64,000 nucleotides of DNA from Bacillus sp. SLBN-46 (GTDB lineage: Bacteria; Bacillota; Bacilli; Bacillales; Cytobacillaceae): the NCBI RefSeq assembly GCF_031453555.1, contig NZ_JAVIZM010000001.1, forward strand, positions 1,371,001-1,435,000, in the 5' to 3' direction. The notes beneath the pieces were generated by a model, which had not been told where the DNA came from, made no database searches, and saw only the letters and a program-made list of their open reading frames with translations. Position numbers and translations under genes: made by a program. Of this stretch, positions 44,482 to 53,619 are shown piece after piece; the first letter of the stretch is position 1; every line of letters starts with the position of its first letter.

Positions 44482-45947
44482 TGGCAGTCAAGGGAATCAA
44501 ATCAAACGATCGACATATTATGAATCTTGCAAACATTGTAGGGGATGCCCGCTCCATCGTTTACCATAAGGAAGATTTAATAGCTTATGATTGTGATGGC
44601 TTCACATTACATAAGCATTTGCCTAAAGCGGTTGTATTTCCAAAAAACACTGAGGAAGTGGCAGCGCTAGTTAAATATTGTTCTAATCATCAATTGCCAT
44701 TCCTCGCCCGCGGTGCAGGAACAGGACTAAGCGGAGGGGCTATCCCGTTAAATGGAGAGGTAATTATTAGTCTAGTTCGAATGAAAAAGTTGTTAAGTGT
44801 AGATTTCGAAAATAGACGCGCTGTCGTACAACCGGGTTTTGTCAATTTGAAGCTGACGAATTCAATTGCTGATAAGGGTTATTATTATGCTCCCGACCCA
44901 TCAAGCCAGTATTGTTGTACAATCGGTGGAAATGTTGCAGAAAATGCTGGTGGTGCTCACTGTCTTAAGTATGGTGTCACAACTAACCACATCCTTGGCC
45001 TTGAGGTAGTATTGCCAAATGGGGAAATTGTTGAGATTGGAGCTAACGGGATTCCTGATGAACCGGGTTACGATTTGCTTGGTCTGTTAACAGGATCTGA
45101 GGGGACGTTGGGGATTGTTACGAAGATCACCGTTCGAATTCTAAAAAACCCTGAAGCAAAGAAAACTGTATTGGCTTATTTTGATAAAGTGGAAGATGGA
45201 AGCCAGGCAGTTTCTGATATTATTTCAGCGGGAATTGTTCCTGCTGCACTGGAAATGATGGATAAAACGGCAATTGAGGGTGTAGAAGCGGCAGCATTCC
45301 CAGTGGGGCACCCAAAGGATATTGAGGCAGTGCTTCTTATCGAAGTAGATGGGATTGCAGAAGGATTAGATGAGCAAATCAATCAAATTCTGGAAGTCTG
45401 CAAAAAGAGAAACGTGCGTGAGGTTAGAGCTGCAAAGGATGAGGCAGAACGAGGTAGATGGTGGGCAAACCGGAAAACAGGATTTGGTGCAATGGGGGCA
45501 ATTTCTCCGGATTATTTAGTACAGGACGGTGTTATTCCTCGAAGCAGGCTGCCGGAAGTTCTTAGTAGAATTAATAAAATTAGCGAAGAATCGGGACTTC
45601 GGATTGCGAATATTTTTCATGCGGGAGACGGGAACCTTCACCCATTAGTACTTTTCGATGCTAGAATCCCTGGGGAAAGTGAAAAGGCTTTAGAAGCAGG
45701 AAGTGCCTGTCTGCAAGCTTGTGCTGATGTAGGTGGTACCATTACCGGTGAGCATGGCGTGGGTATTGAGAAGAGAGAAGAAATGCGCTTTGTATTTACA
45801 GATGATGAGATTATCGCACAAACGGATATTCGTGAAGTTTTCAATCCTCATAATCTATTAAATGCAGGAAAGCTATTCCCGATGCCGGGACGCTGTGTGG
45901 AAATTAAGAGAGACTTAAAAGAAAAAGAAACTGTCATTTCACAATAA
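44481..45947 (+). CDS. glcD: Glycolate oxidase FAD subunit GlcD (copy 2)
   Basis: Catalytic flavoprotein of 488 residues that oxidises glycolate to glyoxylate together with GlcE and GlcF. FAD domain motifs are ARGAGTGLSGGA, GGNVAENAGGAHCLKYGVT and LTGSEGTLGIVTKI. C-terminal motifs are FHAGDGNLHPL and GEHGVGIEKREE, with a cap domain between. AAGGGGGAAC lies in the end of glcF. It is the third and last gene of glcEFD. Malate synthase, which would consume the glyoxylate, starts 170 bases on. Confidence 0.9.
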   Translation: MAVKGIKSNDRHIMNLANIVGDARSIVYHKEDLIAYDCDGFTLHKHLPKAVVFPKNTEEVAALVKYCSNHQLPFLARGAGTGLSGGAIPLNGEVIISLVRMKKLLSVDFENRRAVVQPGFVNLKLTNSIADKGYYYAPDPSSQYCCTIGGNVAENAGGAHCLKYGVTTNHILGLEVVLPNGEIVEIGANGIPDEPGYDLLGLLTGSEGTLGIVTKITVRILKNPEAKKTVLAYFDKVEDGSQAVSDIISAGIVPAALEMMDKTAIEGVEAAAFPVGHPKDIEAVLLIEVDGIAEGLDEQINQILEVCKKRNVREVRAAKDEAERGRWWANRKTGFGAMGAISPDYLVQDGVIPRSRLPEVLSRINKISEESGLRIANIFHAGDGNLHPLVLFDARIPGESEKALEAGSACLQACADVGGTITGEHGVGIEKREEMRFVFTDDEIIAQTDIREVFNPHNLLNAGKLFPMPGRCVEIKRDLKEKETVISQ

Positions 45948-45979
45948 TCTTATTTCAATAAATTTTGCCAAAATTATTA

Positions 45980-46040
45980 TTGAAATACATTAGATAATCA
46001 TGCTATTATTTTTTTAACAAATAACGAAACGGTGTTTCGT
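45980..46040 (+). promoter_or_regulatory. Promoter and palindromic operator of malate synthase
   Basis: TTGAAA (45980-45985), 18-base spacer, TATTAT (46004-46009), then the perfect palindrome ACGAAAC-GGT-GTTTCGT (46024-46040) about where transcription would begin. The palindrome type suits an IclR-family regulator, and one is encoded at 50541. Confidence 0.55.
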
Positions 46041-46116
46041 AATAACAAACAACATAGTTTACACAACATTTGCTCGAACTCACTGCTTTCAAAAGAACCT
46101 AAGGAGGAAAAGTACC

Positions 46117-48298
46117 ATGACAAACTATGTAAAAAAAGGCAAACTTCAAGTGGCCCAGAAACTCTATGATTTTATTAATTCAGAAGCCCTTCCAGGCAGC
46201 GGCGTGGATCCTGAGCAGTTTTGGTCTGGTTTTGAAGCGTTAATCCACGATTTAACTCCTAAAAACAAGGAGCTATTAGCAACTCGTGATGATATTCAAA
46301 ACAAACTTAATACATGGCACCGCGAAAACAATGAAAACTTTGACTTCAATGCGTATAAGTCATTTTTGACGGAGCTTGGCTATCTTGAACCTGAAGTAGA
46401 AGATTTTGAGATTGCTACTGCCAATGTGGACGATGAAATCACCTTACAGGCAGGTCCACAATTAGTTGTTCCGGTAAATAATGCCCGTTACGCGATTAAC
46501 GCTGCCAACGCCCGTTGGGGAAGCCTTTATGATGCATTATACGGTACAGATGCAATCAGTGAAGAAGATGGTGCGAGTCGTGAGGGTAGGTACAATCCTG
46601 TACGTGGTGCAAAGGTAATCGATTTTGCCAGGGATTTTCTAGACAAAACTGCTCCATTAAAAGACGCCTCTCATAAGGACGCGGTTCGCTACATGATTTC
46701 AGAAGGCAAATTAAGCGTATCACTAAGCAACAGTACGTCGACAGGTTTGAAAGATGAAGAAAAGTTTGTCGGCTATAAGGGAAATCAGGAGGACCCATCA
46801 GCAGTACTGCTAAAAAATAACGGACTTCACTTTGAAATACAAATCGACCGCAATCATCCAATTGGCAGAACTGATGAGGCTGGCGTTAAAGATGTCCTTC
46901 TGGAAGCTGCTATTACAACCATTATGGACTGCGAAGATTCTGTAGCTGCGGTAGATGCTGAAGATAAAGTACTTGTATATCAAAACTGGCTAGGTCTTAT
47001 GAAAGGAGACTTATCGGCCACGTTCACAAAAGGTAATAAATCGATGACACGCAAGCTCAATCAGGATCGCAGTTATGTATCACCTGGTGGTGAAGAAATA
47101 ACTTTGAATGGCCGTTCCCTTCTTTTTGTCCGTAATGTAGGACATTTGATGACGAATAGCGCGATTTTGGATCAAAGCGGTGAAGAAATTCAGGAAGGGA
47201 TTTTGGATGCAGTCATCACGAGCCTTGCTGCAAAACATACCCTTCTAGGAAATGGCCCATATCAAAACACAGCGAAGGGCTCTGTATATATCGTAAAACC
47301 CAAAATGCATGGATCGAAAGAGGTTGCTTTTGCAAATCTACTTTTTGACCGAGTGGAAGATTTGCTTGGACTAGAACGGAATACCTTGAAAATCGGTGTA
47401 ATGGATGAGGAACGGAGAACCACTTTGAACTTGAAGGCATGTATTAAACAAGTTAAAGATCGGATTGTTTTCATTAATACCGGGTTCCTTGACAGAACAG
47501 GCGATGAAATTCATTCTTCTATGGAAGCTGGTCCGATGATTCGCAAAAATGATATGAAATCATCCAAATGGCTGCAGGGCTATGAACAGTTTAATGTTAT
47601 AGCGGGACTGTCAAGCGGTTTTAAAGGTCGTGCGCAGATCGGTAAAGGAATGTGGGCAATGCCGGATTTAATGGAAGAAATGCTAAAGCAAAAAATCGGT
47701 CATGTAAAAACCGGAGCAAATACAGCATGGGTGCCATCTCCAACAGCTGCCACATTGCATGCGTTACACTACCATGAAGTGGATGTAAGAGAAGTACAGA
47801 ATCAAAAGCTCAATCAGACAGGAGACTTCCGGGAAGATATTTTACAATTCCCAGTGGCGGAAAATCCTGCCTGGACTCCTGAGGAGGTCCAGGAAGAGCT
47901 TGATAACAATTGCCAAACTCTTCTAGGTTATGTTGTTCGTTGGGGTGGATCAGGGTGTTGGCTGTTCAAAAGTATTAGATATCAATAACGTGGGACTCAT
48001 GGAAGATCGTGCAACATTACGTATTTCTAGCCAGCATCTGGCAAACTGGTTACACCATGGTATTTGCACGAAAGAGCAAGTTCTCGAAACGTTGCAACGC
48101 ATGGCCAAAGTAGTAGATGAGCAAAATGCAGGAGATTCTTTATACCGATCTATGGCTCCAAATTATGACGCCTCGGTGGCATTCCAGGCTGCCTGCGATT
48201 TAATTTTCGAAGGCTATGATCAACCAAATGGCTATACTGAACCAATCCTTCACCGTAGACGTATTGAAGCAAAGGCTAAATTTGCGGTAAAACAATAA
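46117..48298 (+). pseudogene. glcB: Malate synthase G with +1 frameshift
   Basis: Condenses glyoxylate with acetyl-CoA to malate. The G isoform is identified by its length (about 726 residues when restored) and segments such as [41 protein letters not shown] and [19 protein letters not shown]. The first frame ends at 47988 with a foreign tail after LLGYVVRW. Skipping one G in the GGGG run at 47942-47945 gives [30 protein letters not shown] and continues to 48298. Total 2182 bases equals 727 codons plus one base. The lost C-terminal domain carries catalytic residues, so the product as read would be inactive. A G-run error is a strong alternative. Confidence 0.87.
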
Positions 48299-48469
48299 TA
48301 ATTCGAAAATTGGTATGATCATGTGGCTGACCCCTTTGCTTTTGAGTCAGCCTCTGGTTATACCCATACGTTTTAAATATTGGTGAAATGAAGAGAATGC
48401 ATCAAGCCGAAAAACCACCAGTTTCACAATAGTCATCTTATTTGAAAAATGAATGGAGGCGTTGAGGCT

Positions 48470-49672
48470 ATGCGAAACCTGCGGGATATGTCGCTGGAAC
48501 TTCACAAGCGGTCACAGGGGAAAATAAATGTTAATGTAAAGGTTCCGGTGGAAAATGCACATGATTTAAGTTTAGCCTATTCACCGGGGGTAGCAGAGCC
48601 TTGTAAAGAAATCTATCAGAGTCCTGAAAAAGTCTATGACTATACCATTAAAGGAAATCTTGTAGCGGTCGTATCCGATGGATCAGCTGTTTTGGGACTC
48701 GGAAACATTGGTCCAGGTGCAGCCATGCCCGTTATGGAAGGAAAAGCAGCATTATTTAAGGCTTTTGCTGATGTTGATGCCTTCCCTATTTGCTTGAATA
48801 CTAATGATGCGGAGCAAATCATCCAAACGGTGAAATTGCTCGAACCAACATTTGGCGGAATCAATCTTGAGGACATTTCCGCCCCTAACTGTTTCATTAT
48901 AGAAGAGAGATTAAAGAAAGAAATGAATATACCAGTTTTTCATGATGATCAGCATGGCACGGCCATTGTCACAGCAGCAGGACTAATTAACGCACTGAAG
49001 GTTGTTGGCAAACGCCTTGAGGATACAAGGGTAGTAGTCAATGGCGCAGGTGCTGCAGGGATTGCCATCACAAAACTATTATTGAGTATGGGTGTATGTG
49101 ACATCATTTTGTGTGACACAAAGGGCTCCATCTATAAGGGGCGCCACACTGGAATGAATTCCATGAAAGACTCTATAGCTGAAGTGACGAATAAAGGCAA
49201 TATTCAGGGGCCTTTACATGAAGTAATTAAAGGAGCTGACGTGTTTATCGGTGTATCTGTTGCAGGGGCTGTGACGCAAGAGATGGTCATGTCAATGAAC
49301 CAGGATGCGATCATTTTTGCAATGGCAAACCCCGTACCCGAAATCATGCCGGAAGAAGCCATTGAAGCTGGAGCTGCGGTGGTAGGTACAGGACGATCAG
49401 ATTTGCCGAACCAGGTAAATAATGTACTTGCTTTCCCTGGCATTTTTAAAGGAGCCCTTAAGGTTCATGCTTCTGAAATTAATGAAGAAATGAAGTTGGC
49501 TGCAGTTTACGCTATAGCTAATCTAATCACGTTTGATGAACTTTCCTACGAATATGTGATTCCACATGCATTTGATAATAGAGTTGCAGAAGCAGTAACA
49601 ATTGCAGTTGCGGAAGCTGCAATCAAGTCAGGAGTTGCCAGAAAGCAAATTGAACTAGAAAACATTGTTTGA
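48470..49672 (+). CDS. maeA: NAD(P)-dependent malic enzyme
   Basis: Decarboxylates malate to pyruvate, 400 residues, the short bacterial form. The N-terminal domain has LSLAYSPGVAEPCKEI and the metal/NAD segment FHDDQHGTAIVTAAGLINAL. The dinucleotide fold GAGAAGIAITKLL lies near residues 190-202, followed by the conserved GTGRSDLPNQVNNVLAFPGIF. Start at 48470, 10 bases after GGAGG. Just downstream of malate synthase, it closes the path from glycolate to pyruvate. Cofactor preference and choice among the B. subtilis paralogues (YtsJ, MalS, MleA) are not resolvable here. Confidence 0.87.
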   Translation: MRNLRDMSLELHKRSQGKINVNVKVPVENAHDLSLAYSPGVAEPCKEIYQSPEKVYDYTIKGNLVAVVSDGSAVLGLGNIGPGAAMPVMEGKAALFKAFADVDAFPICLNTNDAEQIIQTVKLLEPTFGGINLEDISAPNCFIIEERLKKEMNIPVFHDDQHGTAIVTAAGLINALKVVGKRLEDTRVVVNGAGAAGIAITKLLLSMGVCDIILCDTKGSIYKGRHTGMNSMKDSIAEVTNKGNIQGPLHEVIKGADVFIGVSVAGAVTQEMVMSMNQDAIIFAMANPVPEIMPEEAIEAGAAVVGTGRSDLPNQVNNVLAFPGIFKGALKVHASEINEEMKLAAVYAIANLITFDELSYEYVIPHAFDNRVAEAVTIAVAEAAIKSGVARKQIELENIV

Positions 49673-49686
49673 GAGGGAGTGTTATA

Positions 49687-50466
49687 ATGAAATTTACAAG
49701 ATTTGCTCAAGGTTCGTCGATCTATGCAGGTGTGATTACAGAGAACGAAATCAGAGAAATTGAGGGAGATATTTTTGCAGATTGGGAGTACACAGGCAAG
49801 ATATTCTCCACTGCTGACGTGACTTTACTTGCTCCTTTACAGCCAAACCAAATCATTGGAATTGGAGCAAATTACGTATCCAAGCTTGAAGACCTTCCTT
49901 CTGAGCTTCCGGAAATCCCAGTCTTTTTCTTTAAACCAACCTCATCTGTCATTGGACCTGAAGAAGAAATAATCATTCCGAAAAGTATAGAGAAGGTTAA
50001 GTTTGAATCTGAATTAGCGATTGTCATTGGAAAAGAGGCAAAAAATGTACCTGAATCAGAAGTGCTTGATTACGTGTTTGGGTATACAGTTGGAAACGAC
50101 GTAACGGCGCCTCAATTTTTTCATCAGGACGGTCATTGGACAATCGGTAAATCCTTTGACACATTCACACCGCTAGGCCCTGTTATTGAAACAGAACTGG
50201 ATCCATTTGCCGTGAAGGTTGAAGCTAAACTCAATGGAATTGAAAAACAAAATAGTGAAACCGAACTAATGATTATTCCAATCAGAAGAATGGTATCTTA
50301 TCTTACAAATGTGATGACTCTTAAGCCGGGGGATGTAATCCTGACAGGCAGTCCAGTTGGAGCAGAGTTTGTAGGTGCCGGAGATGTGATAGAATGCGAA
50401 ATTAAAGGGATTGGAACTTTACGCAATGCATTTGTAATTGCAAAAGAGCATGCAAACACTTATTAA
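49687..50466 (+). CDS. Fumarylacetoacetate hydrolase-family protein
   Basis: Cytoplasmic metal-dependent enzyme of 259 residues with the FAH C-terminal fold. Metal-site acidic residues occur in KVKFESELAIVIGKEAK and the GYTVGNDVTAP segment, with DGHWTIGKSFDTFTPLGP and DVILTGSPVG. Family members act as acylpyruvate hydrolases, 2-hydroxyhepta-2,4-dienedioate isomerases or oxaloacetate decarboxylases. Here, after malic enzyme, an oxaloacetate- or acylpyruvate-directed role is a reasonable but unproven guess. Start ATG 49687 after AGAGGGAGTG; it lies 14 bases after the malic enzyme stop in the same run. Confidence 0.78.
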   Translation: MKFTRFAQGSSIYAGVITENEIREIEGDIFADWEYTGKIFSTADVTLLAPLQPNQIIGIGANYVSKLEDLPSELPEIPVFFFKPTSSVIGPEEEIIIPKSIEKVKFESELAIVIGKEAKNVPESEVLDYVFGYTVGNDVTAPQFFHQDGHWTIGKSFDTFTPLGPVIETELDPFAVKVEAKLNGIEKQNSETELMIIPIRRMVSYLTNVMTLKPGDVILTGSPVGAEFVGAGDVIECEIKGIGTLRNAFVIAKEHANTY

Positions 50467-50540
50467 TGCCCTGCCATGCCCGGTAAAAATTTATGCTATA
50501 ATGTAAGCTATTATGGTCAGCAATTTCGAGGTGAACGATT

Positions 50541-51317
50541 GTGGAAAGAGAGAATATGGTTAAATCTGTAAGCCGGGCATTGGACATTATTACTCTGGTT
50601 AGTTTAAAAAAGGGTGGCTTGGGTGTTACAGAGATTGCGAAACAAATAGATATTAATAAAAGCTCTGTTTACCGAATCCTTTCAACACTTGTCCAGTATG
50701 GATATGTAGAGCAGGATGAGGATACAGGCCGCTATAAGCTTGGTTATAAATTTTTAGAAATCAGTTCAAAGCTGCTAGAATCCATTGATCTAAGGGCAGA
50801 GGCAAAGCCTTTTCTACAACAATTGGAAAATGAAACCAATGAAGTCATCCATCTTGTTGTTTATGATCAGGGAGAAGTGGTTTATATAGAAAAGTTAGAA
50901 GGAAATGAAACGTTACGGATGCATTCTAAAGTAGGCAAACGGGCTCCAATGCATTGTACCTCAGTTGGGAAAGCGATCCTTGCCTTTCTTCCTACTAGTG
51001 TTGTAATGGATATTCTTGAACGTAAAGGAATGGCTTTGCACACAGAGAAAACAATCACCAATAAAGAGGATTTTATACGGGAATTGGCGGATGTGAAGCG
51101 GAATGGTTACGCTTTAGATCTAGAAGAAAATGAATATGGAATCACTTGCATTGCCGTTCCCATCTTTGACCATTTAGGCAAAGTTATTGCAGCAGCCAGT
51201 ATCTCTGGACCGACGATGAGAATGACGGATGAACGAATGAAACTTCTTCAGTCACGAATGCTGCACATCGGTAAACAAATATCAGCAAGACTTGGTTTTG
51301 AAAGTAGAATCAGTTAA
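50541..51317 (+). CDS. IclR-family regulator
   Basis: Transcription regulator of 258 residues. N-terminal winged helix (about 5-65, KSVSRALDIITLVSLKKGGLGVTEIAKQIDINKSSVYRILSTL) and the IclR effector domain (about 80-250, with MHCTSVGKAILAFLP and GITCIAVPIFDHLGKVIAAASISGP). GTG start with GAGGTGAA upstream. It stands between the metabolic genes and the permease. IclR relatives often respond to glyoxylate or pyruvate-like acids, which fits this module; repressor versus activator is unknown. Confidence 0.85.
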   Translation: MERENMVKSVSRALDIITLVSLKKGGLGVTEIAKQIDINKSSVYRILSTLVQYGYVEQDEDTGRYKLGYKFLEISSKLLESIDLRAEAKPFLQQLENETNEVIHLVVYDQGEVVYIEKLEGNETLRMHSKVGKRAPMHCTSVGKAILAFLPTSVVMDILERKGMALHTEKTITNKEDFIRELADVKRNGYALDLEENEYGITCIAVPIFDHLGKVIAAASISGPTMRMTDERMKLLQSRMLHIGKQISARLGFESRIS

Positions 51318-51321
51318 GGGG

Positions 51322-51367
51322 AAAAAACATTTGTCCAGTATAGATATATTGGGCAAATGTTTTTTTA
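51322..51367 (+). terminator. Terminator of the IclR gene
   Basis: Long imperfect hairpin (AAACATTTGTCCA with a GGGCAAATGTTT return arm) followed by seven T, starting 5 bases after the stop. Confidence 0.8.
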
Positions 51368-51396
51368 TTTTTATACACATAATTTTCGGAAAATTA

Positions 51397-51719
51397 TTGA
51401 AATTCAGACGAAAATTTGTATAATTAAGTGTAAGATAAAGCGGTGTTATACAACAAAAATAATTATTGTTATATAACAATGTTTCGTCCTCTGCAACAAT
51501 TTCAAACGTTGTTTCTTAATGAGAAACGGAGAGGGGGTAAGGTTTCAGATTATAAATTAATAAGAGGTTACCATGCTTTTTAAAGTAATCATTTTTATTA
51601 ACTTACATATTTATCAGTCATCATAGTGCCTATTTATCTGTTCTATCAGAAACATTAAATCAATGTTTCTGTAAGAGGGAACATCGACTGTTCCGTAGAA
51701 ACATAATATTTCTATTATG
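51397..51719 (+). promoter_or_regulatory. Promoter and palindrome-rich 300-base leader of the second permease gene
   Basis: TTGAAA (51397-51402), 16 bases, TATAAT (51419-51424) places a start near 51431, about 300 bases before lctP. The leader holds six palindromes: TGTT-ATAC-AACA (51444-51455), the perfect 16-mer ATTGTTATATAACAAT (51465-51480), GTTTCT/AGAAAC (51511-51527), CAGAAACATT/AATGTTTCTG (51647-51671), GGAACA/TGTTCC (51678-51694) and CATAATA/TATTATG (51702-51719). The GAAAC/GTTTC arms echo the site at 46024. The rest of the 413-bp gap is the IclR terminator and a possible 17-codon upstream frame at 51573-51626. Confidence 0.55.
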
Positions 51720-51730
51720 GGGGATTAACT

Positions 51731-53425
51731 ATGACATTCACACAAAATTTTACAGCGGTTCAGGACAGTTTGGCCTTGTCCGCTTTGGTAGCACTTATAC
51801 CAATTTTATATTTTTTCTGGGCCTTAGCCGTTAAACGTATGAAGGGCTATTTGGCTGGATTAACGACATTGCTAATTGCTTTAGTACTAGCAGTCGTAGC
51901 TTTTAAGATGCCAGCTCAAATGGCAGTCATGTCTGCAACACAGGGTGCTGTTTATGGCATATTGCCAATTGGCTGGATCATTATTACATCGGTTTTCCTT
52001 TACAAATTAACCGTAAAGACAGGTCAATTCGATATAATCCGTAATTCTGTCGTTTCACTCACAGAGGACAGACGTCTTCAAGCACTTTTGGTAGCGTTCT
52101 CATTCGGGGCCTTCCTTGAGGGGGCAGCGGGTTTTGGCGCTCCGGTTGCGATTTCGGCAGCGCTTCTTGTTGGTCTTGGATTTAATCCTCTTTATGCTGC
52201 TGGGCTCTGTTTAATTGCCAATACTGCGCCTGTTGCATTTGGTGCAATCGGTACTCCAATCATTGCGGTTGAAGGTCCTACTGGAATTTCGGCAATAGAA
52301 ATTTCCAAAATGGTTGGCCGTCAATTACCATTTTTATCATTATTTATACCGTTTTATTTAGTTGTAATCATGGCTGGATTCAAGAAAGCAATAGAAATTA
52401 TGCCGGCAATTTTGATTACAGGTATTTCTTTCGCGGTGACTCAATACTTAAGCTCTAACTTCCTTGGTCCAGAACTTCCAGATATTTTATCTGCACTGGT
52501 TTCATTATTTACCTTAACGATCTTCTTGAAATTTTGGAAACCGAAAACTATTTTCCGATTTTCAGCGGAACAAGAAATGGCTGCTGCCCTTACCGCAAAA
52601 GCACCTAATAATCAGCAGGTAAAATATACTGGCGGCCAAATTTTTAAAGCCTGGTCACCATTTCTTGTATTAACCGCGTTTATTACAATTTGGGGGATTC
52701 CAACAATCAAGCTTGCTTTGACAGGACATTATGAAGGATCAAACGTTATTTTAAAAGCCGTCAACTCTTTAGGTCACGCGTTAACATTGTTACCTGAAGT
52801 ACCCTTATTAAGTAATAAAGTCATTAACTCTGCTGGAGTTCCAGTTCCTGCTATTTATAAACTTGAAATCTTAGGCGCAGCCGGTACATCGGTTCTACTT
52901 GCAGCTGCGGTAACGAAGTTTATCGTTAAAATTTCATGGAAGGAATGGGTCGCAACCTTCGGGGAAACGCTTAATGAACTGAAGTACCCAATCATTACAA
53001 TCGGTTCAGTGGTCGGGTTTGCCTATGTTACAAACGCATCAGGGATGAGTACGACACTCGGAATGACGCTTGCAAAAACAGATGTGCTATTTTCCTTCTT
53101 CTCTCCAGTACTCGGATGGTTGGGTGTGTTTATCACAGGTTCTGATACTTCATCAAACTTATTGTTCGGGAACATGCAAAAGATTACTGCGCAGTCCCTT
53201 GGTATGGATCCGATTTTAGCAATCGCTGCAAACTCTTCAGGCGGGGTAACCGGAAAAATGATTTCTCCACAATCTATTGCTGTAGCCTGTGCAGCAGTGG
53301 GGCTTGCTGGAAAAGAATCCGACTTGTTCCGCTTTACATTTAAACATAGTATTGTGTTGGTTGTTTTAATCGGAATTTTGACATTCCTGCAAAATAGTAG
53401 TCTGTTGAATTGGATGGTACCATAA
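51731..53425 (+). CDS. lctP: L-lactate/glycolate permease (LctP/GlcA family, copy 2)
   Basis: Polytopic proton-coupled 2-hydroxy-acid importer of 564 residues with about 12-14 spans. Family segments include SFGAFLEGAAGFGAPVAISAALLVGLGFNPL, APVAFGAIGTPIIAVEGPTG and TGSDTSSNLLFGNMQKITAQSLG. It is intact, whereas its close relative at 32577 is frameshifted; the two agree over most of their length. In the glycolate module it probably imports glycolate (GlcA role), with lactate also possible. GGGGGATTAACT precedes the ATG. A terminator follows and the conserved yus order resumes. Confidence 0.9.
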   Translation: MTFTQNFTAVQDSLALSALVALIPILYFFWALAVKRMKGYLAGLTTLLIALVLAVVAFKMPAQMAVMSATQGAVYGILPIGWIIITSVFLYKLTVKTGQFDIIRNSVVSLTEDRRLQALLVAFSFGAFLEGAAGFGAPVAISAALLVGLGFNPLYAAGLCLIANTAPVAFGAIGTPIIAVEGPTGISAIEISKMVGRQLPFLSLFIPFYLVVIMAGFKKAIEIMPAILITGISFAVTQYLSSNFLGPELPDILSALVSLFTLTIFLKFWKPKTIFRFSAEQEMAAALTAKAPNNQQVKYTGGQIFKAWSPFLVLTAFITIWGIPTIKLALTGHYEGSNVILKAVNSLGHALTLLPEVPLLSNKVINSAGVPVPAIYKLEILGAAGTSVLLAAAVTKFIVKISWKEWVATFGETLNELKYPIITIGSVVGFAYVTNASGMSTTLGMTLAKTDVLFSFFSPVLGWLGVFITGSDTSSNLLFGNMQKITAQSLGMDPILAIAANSSGGVTGKMISPQSIAVACAAVGLAGKESDLFRFTFKHSIVLVVLIGILTFLQNSSLLNWMVP

Positions 53426-53451
53426 AAAGTTAAACAAAATCAGTTGTGATT

Positions 53452-53483
53452 AAGGCTACCTTTATTTTTGGTGGCCTTTTTTC
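53452..53483 (+). terminator. Terminator of lctP copy 2
   Basis: AAGGCTACC / GGTGGCCTT (one G-U pair) with T-run. Confidence 0.8.
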
Positions 53484-53619
53484 TAATAGTGCTTAAATCC
53501 GACATATTTCTCAGGAAATTTTGCCTATCATCTCAAATATTGTCGAGCAATTATAAAAGGGTTTCCCATAAACTTTGCGGAATAGTTAAGGTATACGCGT
53601 GTAGACCGGAGTGGTAAAA

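Noticed and set aside
29717..53425. Mobile element carrying the catabolic block
   Set aside because: No integrase, transposase, attachment repeat or tRNA was found at or within the boundaries; only the comparative argument remains, so no mobile_element feature is given.
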